NCBI GenBank assembly: GCA_020726505.1
Contig: JAHLEZ010000017.1
Location: 1 to 64,000, forward strand
DNA from: Leptodontidium sp. MPI-SDFR-AT-0119
Taxonomy: Eukaryota; Ascomycota; Leotiomycetes; Helotiales; Leptodontidiaceae
Direction: 5' to 3'
DNA length: 64,000 nt
This document shows, in pieces, positions 35,107 through 46,301 of the stretch. The translations under genes were made by a program, and so were the position numbers. A model generated the notes under the pieces. The model ran no database searches. It worked only from the letters and a program-made list of their open reading frames with translations, and was not told the DNA's origin. How positions within the stretch are numbered: position 1 is the stretch's first letter; every line of letters begins with the position of its first letter.

Positions 35107-36227
35107 ATGTAGCGTTGTGGAGAAACTGTATTGCTGGTGCTGCTTTGGGAGGGGTTGAAATGGGAGGCTGAACGGAGTAGCATATTCATTTTTTTCTACT
35201 GTACATATGTAACTATTCTAACACTTGAACTACAATTGGAGTTCAATCTTTCAATTATCGTCTGATTCTGTGAGATGAGTTAGAGAAATCGGCATCCCGC
35301 TAGCTGTGTGAGCCTAATGAGGCTGTTCGAGCTGGGGAAGTGTAAGTCGCGAAATATGGAATGGATCTGGTAGACAAATTGACTCTAGAAAAGGGCTCTG
35401 AGTCTAAATCGTGGTTGTGGTGTTTAAAAATGCGAGGCTGGCCAAATTCGTCTCTGGTTAAGCGACAGCAGTTACTACCTATACTCATGATACAATTCAC
35501 ATTAAAGATCAAAACCAAGGCTTGCTTGAACCTGGGCTCGGCTCTTCCTTGAGGTTAATAGATGTTCTGAAATGACTTAGAGACTTTAAACAGGCCCTTA
35601 CTCATGGATATATTCAGCTACTAAAGAGAGCGAAGGGTAGGTAACTGAGTACTAGTCTTCGCTTCACTGGAGACGAATTTGGCCTGCCTCGATGTCTCCG
35701 GGTGCTAAGGTAATGAACCAGCGGCAGTTCCTTCCCCTTTTCGGTCCCTCGCTTAACAAAAACAAAGTAGCATTCCTAGTTCACTACATCTGAACACCAG
35801 ATTGACGGCATCCTCTGTCACAGCATTGAGAGCCAGAATTTGAGCGTCACACCAGTTCAAAAAAAAAAAATTTAAAAAAAAATTGAATGCATGGACCCGG
35901 CACGTCCCTCAGAAGTCAAGATAGCGTTTTCGAAATTACTTACCTGAAGAGTTATCGCTTCACTTGGAGACGAATTTGGCTAATGAGACTGCGCTAACTA
36001 TAGTAGTCTACCACAACTGCAGTAGCTAGTGGCAGACTACTGAAGCGGAAGTCACAATCAGAAAAATGAAAAATTGTGCGCCTGCCTCCATTCGCAATCC
36101 AGTCCCTTGTTTCAACTTGCTTCAAATTATGTTATCACAACGGAAAGAGCCAATGATAGAAGCCATGCTCAACCTTCGCAGACGCTGTCTGTTTTCACCA
36201 AGCCCCTTCATCTACAACATCGCAATA
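35107..36227. other. Intergenic region with short direct repeats and poly-A
   Basis: No gene is supported. It holds an A-rich run at 35859-35882 (interrupted by ttt) and a near-identical 25/26-bp direct repeat at 35659-35683 and 35955-35980. Confidence 0.5.
35659..35980 (+). repeat. Near-identical 25/26-bp direct repeat pair bounding about 270 bp
   Basis: The unit is tcgcttcactggagacgaat plus ttggc at 35659-35683, and the same with one extra T (cacttgg) at 35955-35980. The DNA between has no clear terminal inverted repeats or coding signal. It could be remnant ends of a small element or a local duplication. Confidence 0.6.
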
Positions 36228-36797
36228 ATGTCAGCCGCGGCGATTGCAACCGAAGTAACGAAGACGATCATCAGCAAAGAATCCATCCCAGACACTGCTT
36301 CACTCTTCACCAACATCAACCCCTACCTTGGGCTCGCCGTTTTGCTTCACATCTCCTTGTGGACGTTGATCTACTTCACGGGCCTCGTTGCGGATTTCAA
36401 AGATTGCGGGTTGGTCGATCCACCGCCGCCATTCGCCTTCTTGAGAAGTTCGTGGAGATTGTTAAACCTGCCAAGCAGATTCATGATCGTGAAGTCGCCC
36501 TACACTCTGCTGTGTTTTTCTATCTGGTTTACTCTCGTCTGGGCAATCAGAGACTGCAAGACTTGGGAACCGATTGCCATAGCTATTGGCTTGAACCTCG
36601 CGGTCATTTTCTTTCACTTGATACTCTGGAAGTGCTGCCAAAAACGTCAAGCTCCTCAGGTCGACATCGAAGCTATACAACCTCACAACGCTCCCCGGCA
36701 CACTTCTCACAACGCTCCCCACCACGCTTTCATCATGCCAATGGAACGACGGCTTCACAGCCAGGAAGACGTCTACAAACACAAACGCGATGAATAA
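36228..36797 (+). CDS. Hypothetical small membrane protein
   Basis: Start ATG 36228 gives MSAAAIATEVTKTIIS and 189 aa. An upstream in-frame ATG at 36066 would add 54 residues of poorer quality. Three hydrophobic segments are visible: YLGLAVLLHISLWTLIYFTG, LLCFSIWFTLVWAI and IAIAIGLNLAVIFFHLILW. The last is followed by a KCCQKRQ basic stop-transfer. The tail is His/Pro/Arg-rich with a repeated HNAPRHTSHNAPHH element. No family is recognised. A second long frame overlaps on the same strand and lacks membrane-protein character, so it is taken as a shadow. The gene ends about 95 bp before the ankyrin fragment. Confidence 0.5.
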   Translation: MSAAAIATEVTKTIISKESIPDTASLFTNINPYLGLAVLLHISLWTLIYFTGLVADFKDCGLVDPPPPFAFLRSSWRLLNLPSRFMIVKSPYTLLCFSIWFTLVWAIRDCKTWEPIAIAIGLNLAVIFFHLILWKCCQKRQAPQVDIEAIQPHNAPRHTSHNAPHHAFIMPMERRLHSQEDVYKHKRDE

Positions 36798-36892
36798 GCT
36801 GACCAGGGTCCCTGGCCTTGACGAACTGCTTGAGAACATGACCGGAGCTCTGCAGATCTTCGCTTTCTCTCTCCTGGCCGGCCCTCGATGCG

Positions 36893-37020
36893 TCAATGAG
36901 TGCGATTCCTAGATCGTCGCTTGTGAGGTTGATATCCGATCTTAAGTCGTGTAGTCGTTGGACTTTCGAGATTTCATTCTCTGCTACTGCGATTCTTAGA
37001 TGGGCTGATGGTTGATTTTT
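36893..37020 (-). pseudogene. Partial duplicate of the neighbouring ankyrin gene
   Basis: The minus strand reads NQPSAHLRIAVAENEISKVQ, then RSDINLTSDDLGIALIDASR. This is nearly the same as NQPSTRLRIAVAENNISEVQ and RSDINFTSDDLGIALVDASR in the gene at 37396-37809. The nucleotide match is high over about 130 bp, including gcgattcctagatcgtcgct. The fragment has no start of its own and runs into unrelated sequence downstream, so it is a truncated copy. Copy offset is about 750 bp, same orientation. Confidence 0.75.
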
Positions 37021-37395
37021 TGGCTGGAAACTTTGTTCGGTAACACTGCAGGATTTTACAGAGTGGACGCTGTAGGACCCTCGTCCCCAGTTCTAGCCTT
37101 TGGATTCATTCCACAAATCCCGATACTCCATTTGTTAACCCTTGTGCCGTGTCGCCGGAAAGCCTCGAGCCTTCAGCTTGATTGACTGGGATTCAGAGTT
37201 TCCTCGATGATACTCAAATGCAAATGCCGCCTAAGAGTGGGACAACTCTCGTGTTGACGGAAATCTCGTTCCTCGGTTGGGGTTTGCCTGGACTGGTGTC
37301 TCCGAAACGTGCGACCAACTCTCCGCTTGAACTTCATGGAATTGTTACAGTCCTACGAATCTTGATCCGTATGCAGCAGATAATCGCGAATATTT

Positions 37396-37809
37396 TCACG
37401 CCCCAGCATTTCCTGAACTGCTTATCCAAAGCTCCCTCAACACCTCCCTCAAAATATACCCATACGAGTGCACCATCTCAACCCTCGCGCCAGCCTCCAA
37501 CAATATCCTCATAACGCCTCTACACCCATGCTTCGAAGCAGCCATGAGCGCCGACCCATCATCGTTACCGGCATGATTCACATCTGCTCCAGCATCAAGC
37601 AGTAGCCTGACGATCTCTTCATGGCTGGTCCGAGATGCGTCAACGAGTGCGATTCCTAGATCGTCGCTTGTGAAGTTGATGTCCGATCTCCAGAAGAGCA
37701 GCCGTTGGACCTCCGAGATGTTGTTCTCTGCTACTGCGATTCTCAGACGGGTTGATGGTTGATTTTGTTGGTTGTTTGTACTTGGGTTCAGGATGAGGAG
37801 GATCTTCAT
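37396..37809 (-). CDS. Short ankyrin-repeat protein
   Basis: A single exon of 137 aa starts at ATG 37809. Ankyrin units are visible as RLRIAVAENNISEVQRLLFW, then ALVDASRTSHEEIVRLLLDA GADVNHAG, then ALMAASKHGCRGVMRILLEA GARVE, each with the A..G/H...V..LL..GA pattern. About three repeats are present, with no other domain. The protein is short for the family and may be the remnant or C-terminal piece of a larger ankyrin protein. It has a partial copy at 36893-37020. Ankyrin repeats mediate protein contacts; the partner is unknown. Confidence 0.65.
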   Translation of the reverse strand: MKILLILNPSTNNQQNQPSTRLRIAVAENNISEVQRLLFWRSDINFTSDDLGIALVDASRTSHEEIVRLLLDAGADVNHAGNDDGSALMAASKHGCRGVMRILLEAGARVEMVHSYGYILREVLRELWISSSGNAGA

Positions 37810-38787
37810 TATATTTTCACAACGGGGTGATGCCCTTGTTGAGTGTCAGTTGTCTTTGATGCTGGAATACAATATCCTCAGAATTGTTAGAGGAAGAAAG
37901 GTGGAAACCCAAGTCGGCGAACATGTATGGTTTCGGGTGCATGGACCAGCTGCAGATTTGCAACCTATGGCATCTTGAGGCGGATTGCTGATGCCTTGCT
38001 TACATACTGCATGCGATACCAACCAACACCGAGGCCGATTTCGTGACGCAAATAGAAATGAGGCTGACGATATGGATTGTGGATACTTTCTTACCCCGAG
38101 TAGTGTTTATAAATAGTCTTTTTTGCATCAGATGGCATGTCTACATGTTTGCATCCATGCCGGTCTTTGGTTGGTGGCGAGTGGTGACGAATGGAAGTAC
38201 TCTCACACAAAACGCGGGTACTCGCAGATAATCAATTTCAAATGGTAGTCAAAAAGCAAACTTTCCATTCCGCTATCTATCTATCCTTCCAATCATCGTT
38301 CATCAAAGACCCATCCATCCATCCATCCACCCCCCTCACTTTTTTTCGTCAAAAGAAACTGGTCACCCCTTTTGATTGATTCTTCAACTCGTCTCTCGTT
38401 GAAGAAAAGAAGCTAACCACTCCCGCCCAGGTGTATGTGCTCATCGCTGATGTTGAATGCGTGAATCAATCAAGAAGATTCATATGAGAAATGCAACGCA
38501 ATGCTAAGCTATGCTATGCCGCCTTCAAACGCTCTTTTCTGTGCTGTGAAAAGAATCGCTGCCACGAATGAAGAATGAAGATTAATGCGATGTGGAGAGG
38601 ATATATCGATCAGTTGCAAGCATGTGAAACTGAAAAAGATAGGACATACTCGGGCGAGGTATGTTGAAACTCCCTCGTCGAGGAGAGAATTTCTCAACAT
38701 ACCACGAATAATCAGCCGTAAAAGCATGACGGAGAACTCCCTTCCAAAAGAAGGCCATATCGATGAGCCGCCATAAATCCCCACGTC
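37810..38787. other. Intergenic region, no gene seen
   Basis: It contains a CCAT microsatellite around 38308-38328 and no supported coding region. The right part is the probable 3' UTR of the next gene. Confidence 0.45.
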
Positions 38788-40677
38788 CTATCGAGAAGCA
38801 CGAGAGCTTCGAGAGCCCCGAGCGCTAGAAGCAGCCCCAGCACTATTGAAGTCCGCCGCAGCAGCGTCCAGGTTGGCATTGCTGATCCCAGGCATAACAC
38901 TACCACGGACAAAGACAGCCTCCTCGACCTTTCGGAGTCGTTCTGCAATGATCTTGTTGCGCTCACGGTCCAACTGTCCAACAGCCCATCCTTGAACCTT
39001 GGCAGGAACGCTCAAGTTCTCAGGTAGGTACTTGATATCCCAGTCTGTGAAGCCGAGATCGTAGAATGGGAGGACATGGTGTAGTTGAGGCATGGTGAAG
39101 GGCATGCGTTGGGAAGCGGGGATTCGGAGGATGATGCTGAGATGGCTGAGGTTGGTGAAGGAGTGGATGTAGTCGACGAGCTTCTTGAGGAAAACGTAGT
39201 CGGAGGAAGTTTGGGCGGGACCGGCGGGTGGTGTGATGCTGAGTTGAGCAACAGGACCTGCGCCTGAGATTGGACTTAGATCTGCTGGACTGTCGGATGG
39301 AGGAAAGACCAGCGTAACGGTCAGGCGCTTGGTGTAGGTTACGACATCTGGACCTAGGGATTGAAGGACATCAAGGGCGGTAACTGTTTTGGTCAGTTAA
39401 CTTTCTCATGTTCGTAAATATGGAAGATCATATAGTTTACCTTCACGCTTGGTGACCGCGGCGAATTTTAAGGCCTCGTCAGTGACAATAGCTGCCTCCT
39501 TGGCCTTGGACTTGCCCTTGCCCTTGCCCTTACCCTTCTTCCCCTTGGACTCCTCGGCCTTGGCTCCAGGCTTGACGTTTACCAATTCAATTTCTTCCTC
39601 GAGTGTCTTAATCTGGACCTCAATATCAATGAAGTTCTTTGCGAGGCAGTCTTCCTTCTCTTGAGCGGTCATTGCCTTGAACACCTCAACAAAGTTGTAC
39701 TTGGGAGCATCGAAATCGTAGTGGAGTGATTGGTATGGAATTCCATTGGCAAGTTGACGCTCGACAATACGGACATGGTTGCGAGTGATGCCCTCAGCTG
39801 TGACAAGAATGTCCTTTTTAGCTCTGTCCTTACGAGCTAGGAACTCTCGAGTTGGTCGCTGGGCCATGGTAGAAACCTGGCGCGGAGGTTGGACAGCGAG
39901 AGTACTAGGGTTGCGAGGGCCTTTTGGTACGGTATCATAAGAGTGAGCAGAAGAAGGTCCAGGACTTGGAGTGTGTGTTCGACTCATGCCACCAATGGGT
40001 CCTGGTGGTGTTGGGTAGCGACCAATTGGGGGAGCGAAGTGACCTTGGTTGTGGTTTTGTTGGACATATCCACCATAGCCTTGAAGACCACTATTGTAGC
40101 CACCATTGTAGCCTCCATAGAACCCATCATTCTGGCCTCCAGCGTGACCTACAGCATGACCTCCAAATCCTTGTGTTGGCGAAGATCGAATATCGTGCAG
40201 CAAGTTCTGAACCTTCTCATAGCTGGCACTGGGTGGAGTTGGAAGGCCAGTATGTCTTTGGGCGTGCACATTGTTGACGAATGGCTTGGGAGAAGGCGTG
40301 GTAGGGACGAATGAAGGAGAGGCAGCAGAGAGTCTAGAGATCGACCAGGCAGCAGGGAGAGGATACATGGCTGGACGGACTGTTGGCTCGCCGTTATGCG
40401 TGATCAAGGTTCCGTTCTTGAAGGACTTGAAAGGAAGACCTGGAAGCTGAACACCGCCAGAGGATGTGGTGATGACGAGGCTTTCGACTGACTTTCTCAA
40501 CTCTTTCTCAGGGCTCGGCTTCTCTGGGCTTGAGCCGGAGTAGAACGAACCAGAACCGCTCTTGAGACGCGCGACAGGAGTCTTTGGTGAGAAGTTTGAG
40601 GTGCCAGAAGCGTTCGACTTAACACGCTCACGACCCGCAGTTGAGCTCAGAGAGCCTCTGTTAGCCTTGCTACCCAT
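38788..40677 (-). CDS. Conserved fungal protein of unknown function
   Basis: Exons (descending) are 40677-39441 and 39383-38788, with a 57-nt intron, giving 610 aa. The start MGSKANRGSLSSTAGRERV is the first ATG of the frame. Residues 1-300 are disordered, Ser/Pro-rich and then Gly/Tyr/Asn-rich (GFYGGYNGGYNSGLQGYGGY), reminiscent of RNA-granule proteins. A conserved-looking segment follows (RPTREFLARKDRAKKDILV, NGIPYQSLHYDFDAPKYNF), then a coiled coil (IDIEVQIKTLEEEIELVN) and a Lys/Gly run (KGKKGKGKGKGKSKAK). The second half has a folded domain (YTKRLTVTLVFPP, SLSIILRIPASQRMPF-like HLSIILRIPASQRMPF, LPFYDLGFTDW). I do not recognise the family. Confidence 0.75.
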
Positions 40678-41862
40678 TCTTATCTTTCCTATTGTGGTTG
40701 GCTTGGTATTGTATTGACGAGACAATAGCAAGCCCGTTTCTATTTCGAGAAGAGAGCTAAGAAGAGGCTATGAGGCTCTGTCGAAGACTTTGTAGTATCA
40801 GCTGCGTAATCGTAGCCGTGCTATTCAGATGAGTGATGTCTTTGACTGCTTTAAACGCAAGTATGTCAGCGGAGCCTCATCCACTTGTGGGAATAAAAGA
40901 AGCAACTGACCAGAGAAGGTGAATTAGGGTCGTACTATCCAAGAAAGGTACCTAACTGGCAGAGTGTGGTTGAGAATTGGAGAAGGTGGGGTGGTAGATG
41001 GATTCTGGAAATAGAATCAATTTGGCAAATATTATAAAAGTATCCTCAGAGGCGCCCTGAACCTTGCGTGAATAGGATCATACCTTTGTGCGTTTTGCCT
41101 GTTTCCAATATTATTTTGATCAGGAACCAAATTCAATATCCTCCTTTTCCACTGTTCCAAGCAGTCCAATTTGAAGGTGTCTACCAGAGATTGTATGTGT
41201 GGGCGGGGTAGGGAGATTGGTATGATGCTGTTGTTGGTTTGCTTTGCAGATGCTGTGATCGACTCAGATCGATGAGGTTGCCTGGAGTGTTGTTGTAGAA
41301 AGAAGGGAAGCGCTCGAGGAGCTGCAGATTCAGGCTCCAGATGTACTCACCGATCTCGCTTGCCAAAGAGGACAAGCAAAGTCACCTAATGCGACTTTTA
41401 GAGTCTTTAAAAGTGAATTTCAGTTAGTGAATAAGTTCAATTTCAATGAATATAAAAGTTAACATACCCGAAGAGTTTTCTAATGGAAGCTAATGGTCGG
41501 GTGCTTAAGAAGAGGGATACTAGAAGCAGGATTGTGAAAATTGAATATCAACAATGGCTTGGTACGGTTTCGGGACAAACCAGAACATGCACTTTGATGC
41601 AGAGGCGGGGTAGAGCAAATCAAAAGCAGGAAAACACGTACTGATCATCAAACGAGGCAAAAGATAAAGACTTAAGGTAATGAACTGGTAAGTAACGTCA
41701 ACATTGCCCCTGATTTTATCTCCTGGTGTACATATTTCCTACATGATTCCCTCCATATCTGGTAATTCAAATCCCTTCAATGCCATTCCCTCCGTTCCGT
41801 CCAATTCAATACCTGAATCCAAACGCCCGCTTCCTAAATTGTAATCCGATATTCCTTTTGCT
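40678..41862. other. Convergent-free spacer upstream of the unknown-function gene
   Basis: The region holds the promoter of the gene at 38788-40677 and the 3' end of the PhoD-like gene. A 64-codon minus frame at 41181-41375 (LNLQLLERFPSFYNNTPGNL) is the only coding-like stretch and is not supported further. Confidence 0.4.
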
Positions 41863-43851
41863 CTACCCCCAGAGCGCGTCCTTCGTCCAACGATTTCCAG
41901 AAATCGTTGGTGGCGAGAGGATGACAGAGGACCAAGCCTCGACACCATCAACATATAATCTGAATTTTAGGATACTTTGATTGCTGCTCGTATTCTCGAT
42001 TGTGATAGCTCCCAGCTTGGAATTGCCGTCTGGGATATATCTTTAATGCTGTTAGTAAATCACAGTCGAACAGGATTTTGCGAGAAACTCACTTCATCAT
42101 GACATCCTCGCTATCAGTCTGCTTGTACGTGCGTACAGGAAGGTAGAATTGACTCAGCGGACTCGTCGAGAATTCATGAACCGTAGAACTAATAGGCCAT
42201 TTCCCACCCGCTGGGGGCGGGAATGCCGTAGCTGCAAATTCATGCCTGTCGCCTGAGAGAACCACGACTCCAACGCCCCCTCGAAGTCCTACATCCCACA
42301 TTGCTTCCAAGATCGTCTGTCGCTCGCTGAGATATCCAGCCCATGTGTCAAGACTGTTGACTTTCCAGTTCTTGGTAAATGGGATACTGGAGGCGATGAT
42401 CTTCCACTTGACGCCTTTGGGTTCGGGTTTCTTGAGGAAGGCGAGGAGGTCGGCTAGTTGTTCGGGGCCTAGCATTGATTTCTCCGTGCTGTTGACAGAA
42501 AGCTCACTGGATGAGTCCCGATACTTTCGTGTGTCCATCATGAAGAATGAGGCTGGACCCTGAGTGAATTCAAAGTACGTTGCGGCTCTCCTTGGAAGGC
42601 CGTAACCACCAGCTGCACGGGCCTTGGGTGGGTTGACTGCTGTCTGGTAGTTATGCCACGGATCTGCTGCTGCGTTGTACACACCCGTGGTATTTCCATC
42701 CCAGTCATTTGCAATTTCGTGGTCATCCAGAACATGGATCCAGCTTAGATTCTGGCCAACGGACGGCCAGTCCGGAGAGCCATATACTTGTCGATACTCT
42801 CTTCTGTAATCCTCTACCGATGTTCCAAATCGCTTTGGTACATCGATGTAGATGAAATCTCCGAGGAATAACATGAATTGGGCTCCTCCAGGAATAGACC
42901 TGATGACCTTTTCCATGTGCTTGAAGCCTGGAATCGCCAGTGCATGGTCAAATGGATTGTAGGGGAATCGGGGCTTGATGCAGCTGGAAGTCAAAAAAGT
43001 AAAATCGCCCTGCTCTGAAACTTGTCCTGCCTTTGGGGGGACAGTAAAATATCCCGTGTGGTTGTTTGATGTTGTCCACTGGTAGGACTTGTGAGGTACA
43101 TTTGGAATGGGAAATGTAACGGCAGCAGTGTAGTCCGTATCGTTGCCCAGAGTAGTAATGGTTCCCGCATTCTGCCAAACAGAGTCTCCATATACTGTCG
43201 CGTCGCCTGCAAGTCGATAGGATACGAATATAGGCAGCTGGGACGGGTTTGGCTCCCTGACCAAGAGGTTGGCCTCAGTGGGTGAAACATAGCCCATTCG
43301 AGCAAACGACAAGTTATCCTCTGGATGGAAAACCCTGGCCCTATACAACATATCCGTGACAGCCAGCACCAATGCAGCATTGATCAGGAATGTAGCCAGG
43401 GAAAGAGCAGTGGAAGCTGGGTCTGGAAGCCCAGTCAAAAGTGTCTTCCATGGGCTGGGTTGATTTGGCTCAAGCACAATTGTTTCGTCGATTTCGATTT
43501 CCTCCTCGATTTCTGTGGGCTTATCTCGTGTTGGCAGATTCTGGGAGTGTGCAGCAGTCGATGCAAGTGGTGGCGGCTGGTCTTCGATTTCCGTCTCTGT
43601 GATTGTGATTTCGATATCATCTTCTACCACATCGTATTTCGGTTGGGTTAGGAAAGTCGAGATGAAGGAGGGTACGTAAAGTGCCAAAGCTGTATAAATA
43701 ATAGGTGGAAGATGCTGCAAGCCTGTCAGACCTTGATATATCCCGTGAACTGAAGGGTACTTGCATGGCCAGGAATCCACCTCAGGAAGATGTATGCGCC
43801 AATCCGTAAAGCTAAAGAGCTCAAGAGGGCAGCCTTGTCTTGCAAAGCCAT
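41863..43851 (-). CDS. PhoD-like metallophosphatase, membrane-anchored
   Basis: Exons (descending) are 43851-43765, 43714-42093 and 42040-41863, giving 628 aa. The N-terminus has hydrophobic segments (LLSSLALRIGAYIFLRWIPG, LPPIIYTALALYVPSFISTF) and a third span near LATFLINAALVLAVTDMLY, so the enzyme is membrane-bound. The PhoD catalytic core shows FLGDFIYID, WIHVLDDHEIANDW, FFMMDTRKYR and VVLSGDRHEFAATAF, with the Asp, Asn/His and GDRHE metal ligands. The tail KYIPDGNSKLGAI...KDALWG is typical of fungal PhoD-like proteins. Intron 1 (43715-43764) appears to start GCAAGT, a GC-AG intron, since only that keeps RWIPGH joined to HLPPIIYTAL. PhoD enzymes are Ca/Fe-dependent phosphodiesterase/phosphomonoesterases. 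The substrate is unknown. Confidence 0.9.
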
Positions 43852-44477
43852 GTTGATAACTGTATCTTTATTAACGCGTATTTCGATTATTCGATTAGAA
43901 GTAACAGCAGAAGCTGGAGAACTGAAGAGAGAAGCTGTTGAAGCATAACAGATTGGACGCCTGTTTGGCGCGTCCAGCCAGAATCACATGTCGTCATATG
44001 CTGATCCTGGAATGTTTGAGGTTACACCAGCCACACTTAGCCTTTATTAGGCATAACACTAGCCTCGAACAAGCCACCCCCCTTGCGAAAACATGGGGAA
44101 GAAACTGTTATCTTACCCTTCTTCTGCTACAATGCCATTATTTGGTCAAGAGTGCAACTCCAATCAGACGCTCAGCAAAGATGTCTCACGCAGATTTGAT
44201 ATGGGGATTCGCTTATTTTTCGCACTCGAAAAGGGGCTCGCTTGGCACTCGGTATGTACAAATTTACGCCGATTTGAATTACACTTTAGCTCCTAGGAAC
44301 TCGGCGGCCTGGGACTGAAACATAGGGATAGGTACTTTGGATGCTGCTCGAACGAATATTGAAATTGTAAAACTTTTATATACAAGAAGATATTCCAAAC
44401 TCCATCCCCCCACCAACAGGCAAAGGAGGAGTACGAAGTACTTACTGTCCACCGAAACTATTTACACCAGCCATCGT
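43852..44477. other. Intergenic region between PhoD-like and carboxylesterase genes
   Basis: About 630 bp. It holds the PhoD promoter and the esterase 3' end. No coding sequence is supported. Confidence 0.4.
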
Positions 44478-46301
44478 CTACATTTGTCGACGAGAAATTC
44501 TCGAGCGACGAGAGTTGCTCGTAGCATCACTAGTACCTTCGTACTTAGAAGCTAATACTGCGTCAAACTCTGTCACAGCACCCTTGTTCGGCGGCTTCCC
44601 AAGATTCTCCGACATTGGTCGGACAATCTGGCATCTCAAACTCTGAGCCGCGGACATGAATTCCATCTTGGTGTTGTTGGTTTGGACAAACAGTCTCTCG
44701 CGGGACTCGTCACCGGTATAAGGAGTCCAGTCAGCCGCGCCTTCGGCACGGTCACTGTTTGGATCGAGGGTTCGGATGAAGCTTGACCAGTATTTTCTCA
44801 TCACCGGGATGATTGGAGCATTGATGGTTTTGTAGCTGGCAGGTGGACCGCCGTCAGTTCGGTCAGGGCCCCAGATTGCATAGACCTCGACTGTATGCCA
44901 AGCACCGTAGCCAGCAGCTTCATCCGCTGGATCAAGAACGGCGTATTTGTAGTTGTAGGTTGGAACGCCGTCACGGGAGATGTAATCCTGGATGTTCTTG
45001 ACGATGCAGTTGTTGCCGATGTCTGCAATGGCGTTTGCTGTCTGCCTCCATTTTCTGCCTGCGTTGGGGAACACGGTCTCGTTCTTGCTGATGTAGATAT
45101 TATCCAGAATGGCGAGAGAGGAGTTTGAGAGGGTTGGGTCATTGCCAGTCAAGAACCTGTTGGCGTCTTCGACCGTGTCGGTAGACTCGGGTACGCTGTA
45201 TTTCGTTCCTTCGTTTGCGCAAGACCCCCAGATCGTGGGAACTTTGCTGTAGATACCTTGCTTGAAAAGGTTGACCATCGAGTCTTGATACAGCTCTTCA
45301 TCGACACCAGGATTGAACCAGCAGTTTGAAGTCCTGCAGAAAAAAAACTCATGGTCAGCTTACTTTGCCGCTCAGATTATTGAGAGGGGGTCAACGTTTG
45401 GACTTACATAACGTCTTTCGATGGCAGTGCGCGCAGACATGCCAGGGTATCAGTTGCGCTTGTACAGTTCTTGTCCTTGACGAGACAATCGTACTGTTCC
45501 TGTCCTTGATCCATAGTTCTCATGGTGACCCATCCGCCTGACTCGGAAATTCCACCAACGAAAGGAGGATTGTCCAGATTCGCAGCCATCAAAAGGCCAA
45601 CAGCACTGCCTCCGGCACTCACACCGTTCAGCACAACTTGGTTGGGATTTCCACCAAACTTGCTGATATGCTCGCGAACCCATTCGAGAGCTTTAATCAT
45701 GTCTTTGATACCATTGTTGAGACTTCCTCCGGCTCGGACTTCTTCTCCCTGGAGGAATCCGTAAGGTCCGACTCGGTAGTTGAATTGGACTACCACGACG
45801 TTTTCTTCTTTGACGATCTCGGATGGATCCCAGTTCGCGCTGGAGAGTGAACCAAAGCCCCCACCCTGCAGGAAGAACATGACCGGGAGGTCTGAATCGG
45901 TGTATGCGCCTGTTGGAGCAAAGACACTCACGTACAAACAGTCTTCACTGGTTGTGAATCTAGTCGATCCCCCGGTCACAGTCCAATCAGTTGGTTGTTG
46001 TGGAAGGCAGATAGGTCCATTCTAGATCGTGTCAGCTAACGTAATCATTGCCACTGAAGTCTCAGCTGCATACCTGAGTAGCGTTCTGTATTCCAGGAAC
46101 ACTGAGGGGGTTCTGGGGTGCCGCAAATCTAAAATCTCCAAGTGGAGGAGCAGCATATCTCAGACCGAGCCATTTGCTAACGCCACCCTCATGGATTGCA
46201 CCAGCATATTTGGCATACCCCAAATCAACAAGGATTTCGACTGCAAAGGCGGGTGCAATCACAGCAAGCAAAAATGCGAGATGTGTGCCTTGCCACATCA
46301 T
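44478..46301 (-). CDS. Secreted type-B carboxylesterase/lipase
   Basis: Exons (descending) are 46301-46074, 46021-45408 and 45333-44478, giving 565 aa, normal for the family. A signal peptide (MMWQGTHLAFLLAVIAPAFA) is followed by YAGAIHEGGVSKWLGLRYAA. The type-B signature EDCLYVSVFAP and the oxyanion loop FFLQGGGFGSLS come next. The nucleophile elbow is GVSAGGSAVG, with Ser in G-x-S-x-G. A GxH-type catalytic His lies in GAWHTVEVYAIWG. Several N-glycosylation sequons (NCT, NSS, NET, NNT) fit secretion. The C-terminus is Arg/Ser-rich (NSRRSRISRRQM) with no retention signal. The enzyme hydrolyses carboxylic esters, substrate unknown. It is divergent from the questin-oxidase-like gene, with about 1.1-1.3 kb between starts. 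Confidence 0.92.

Noticed and set aside
36074..36793. 239-codon frame overlapping the small membrane protein on the same strand
   Set aside because: It lacks hydrophobic spans and family motifs and has His/Arg/Gln-rich shadow composition. The other frame has clear membrane segments.
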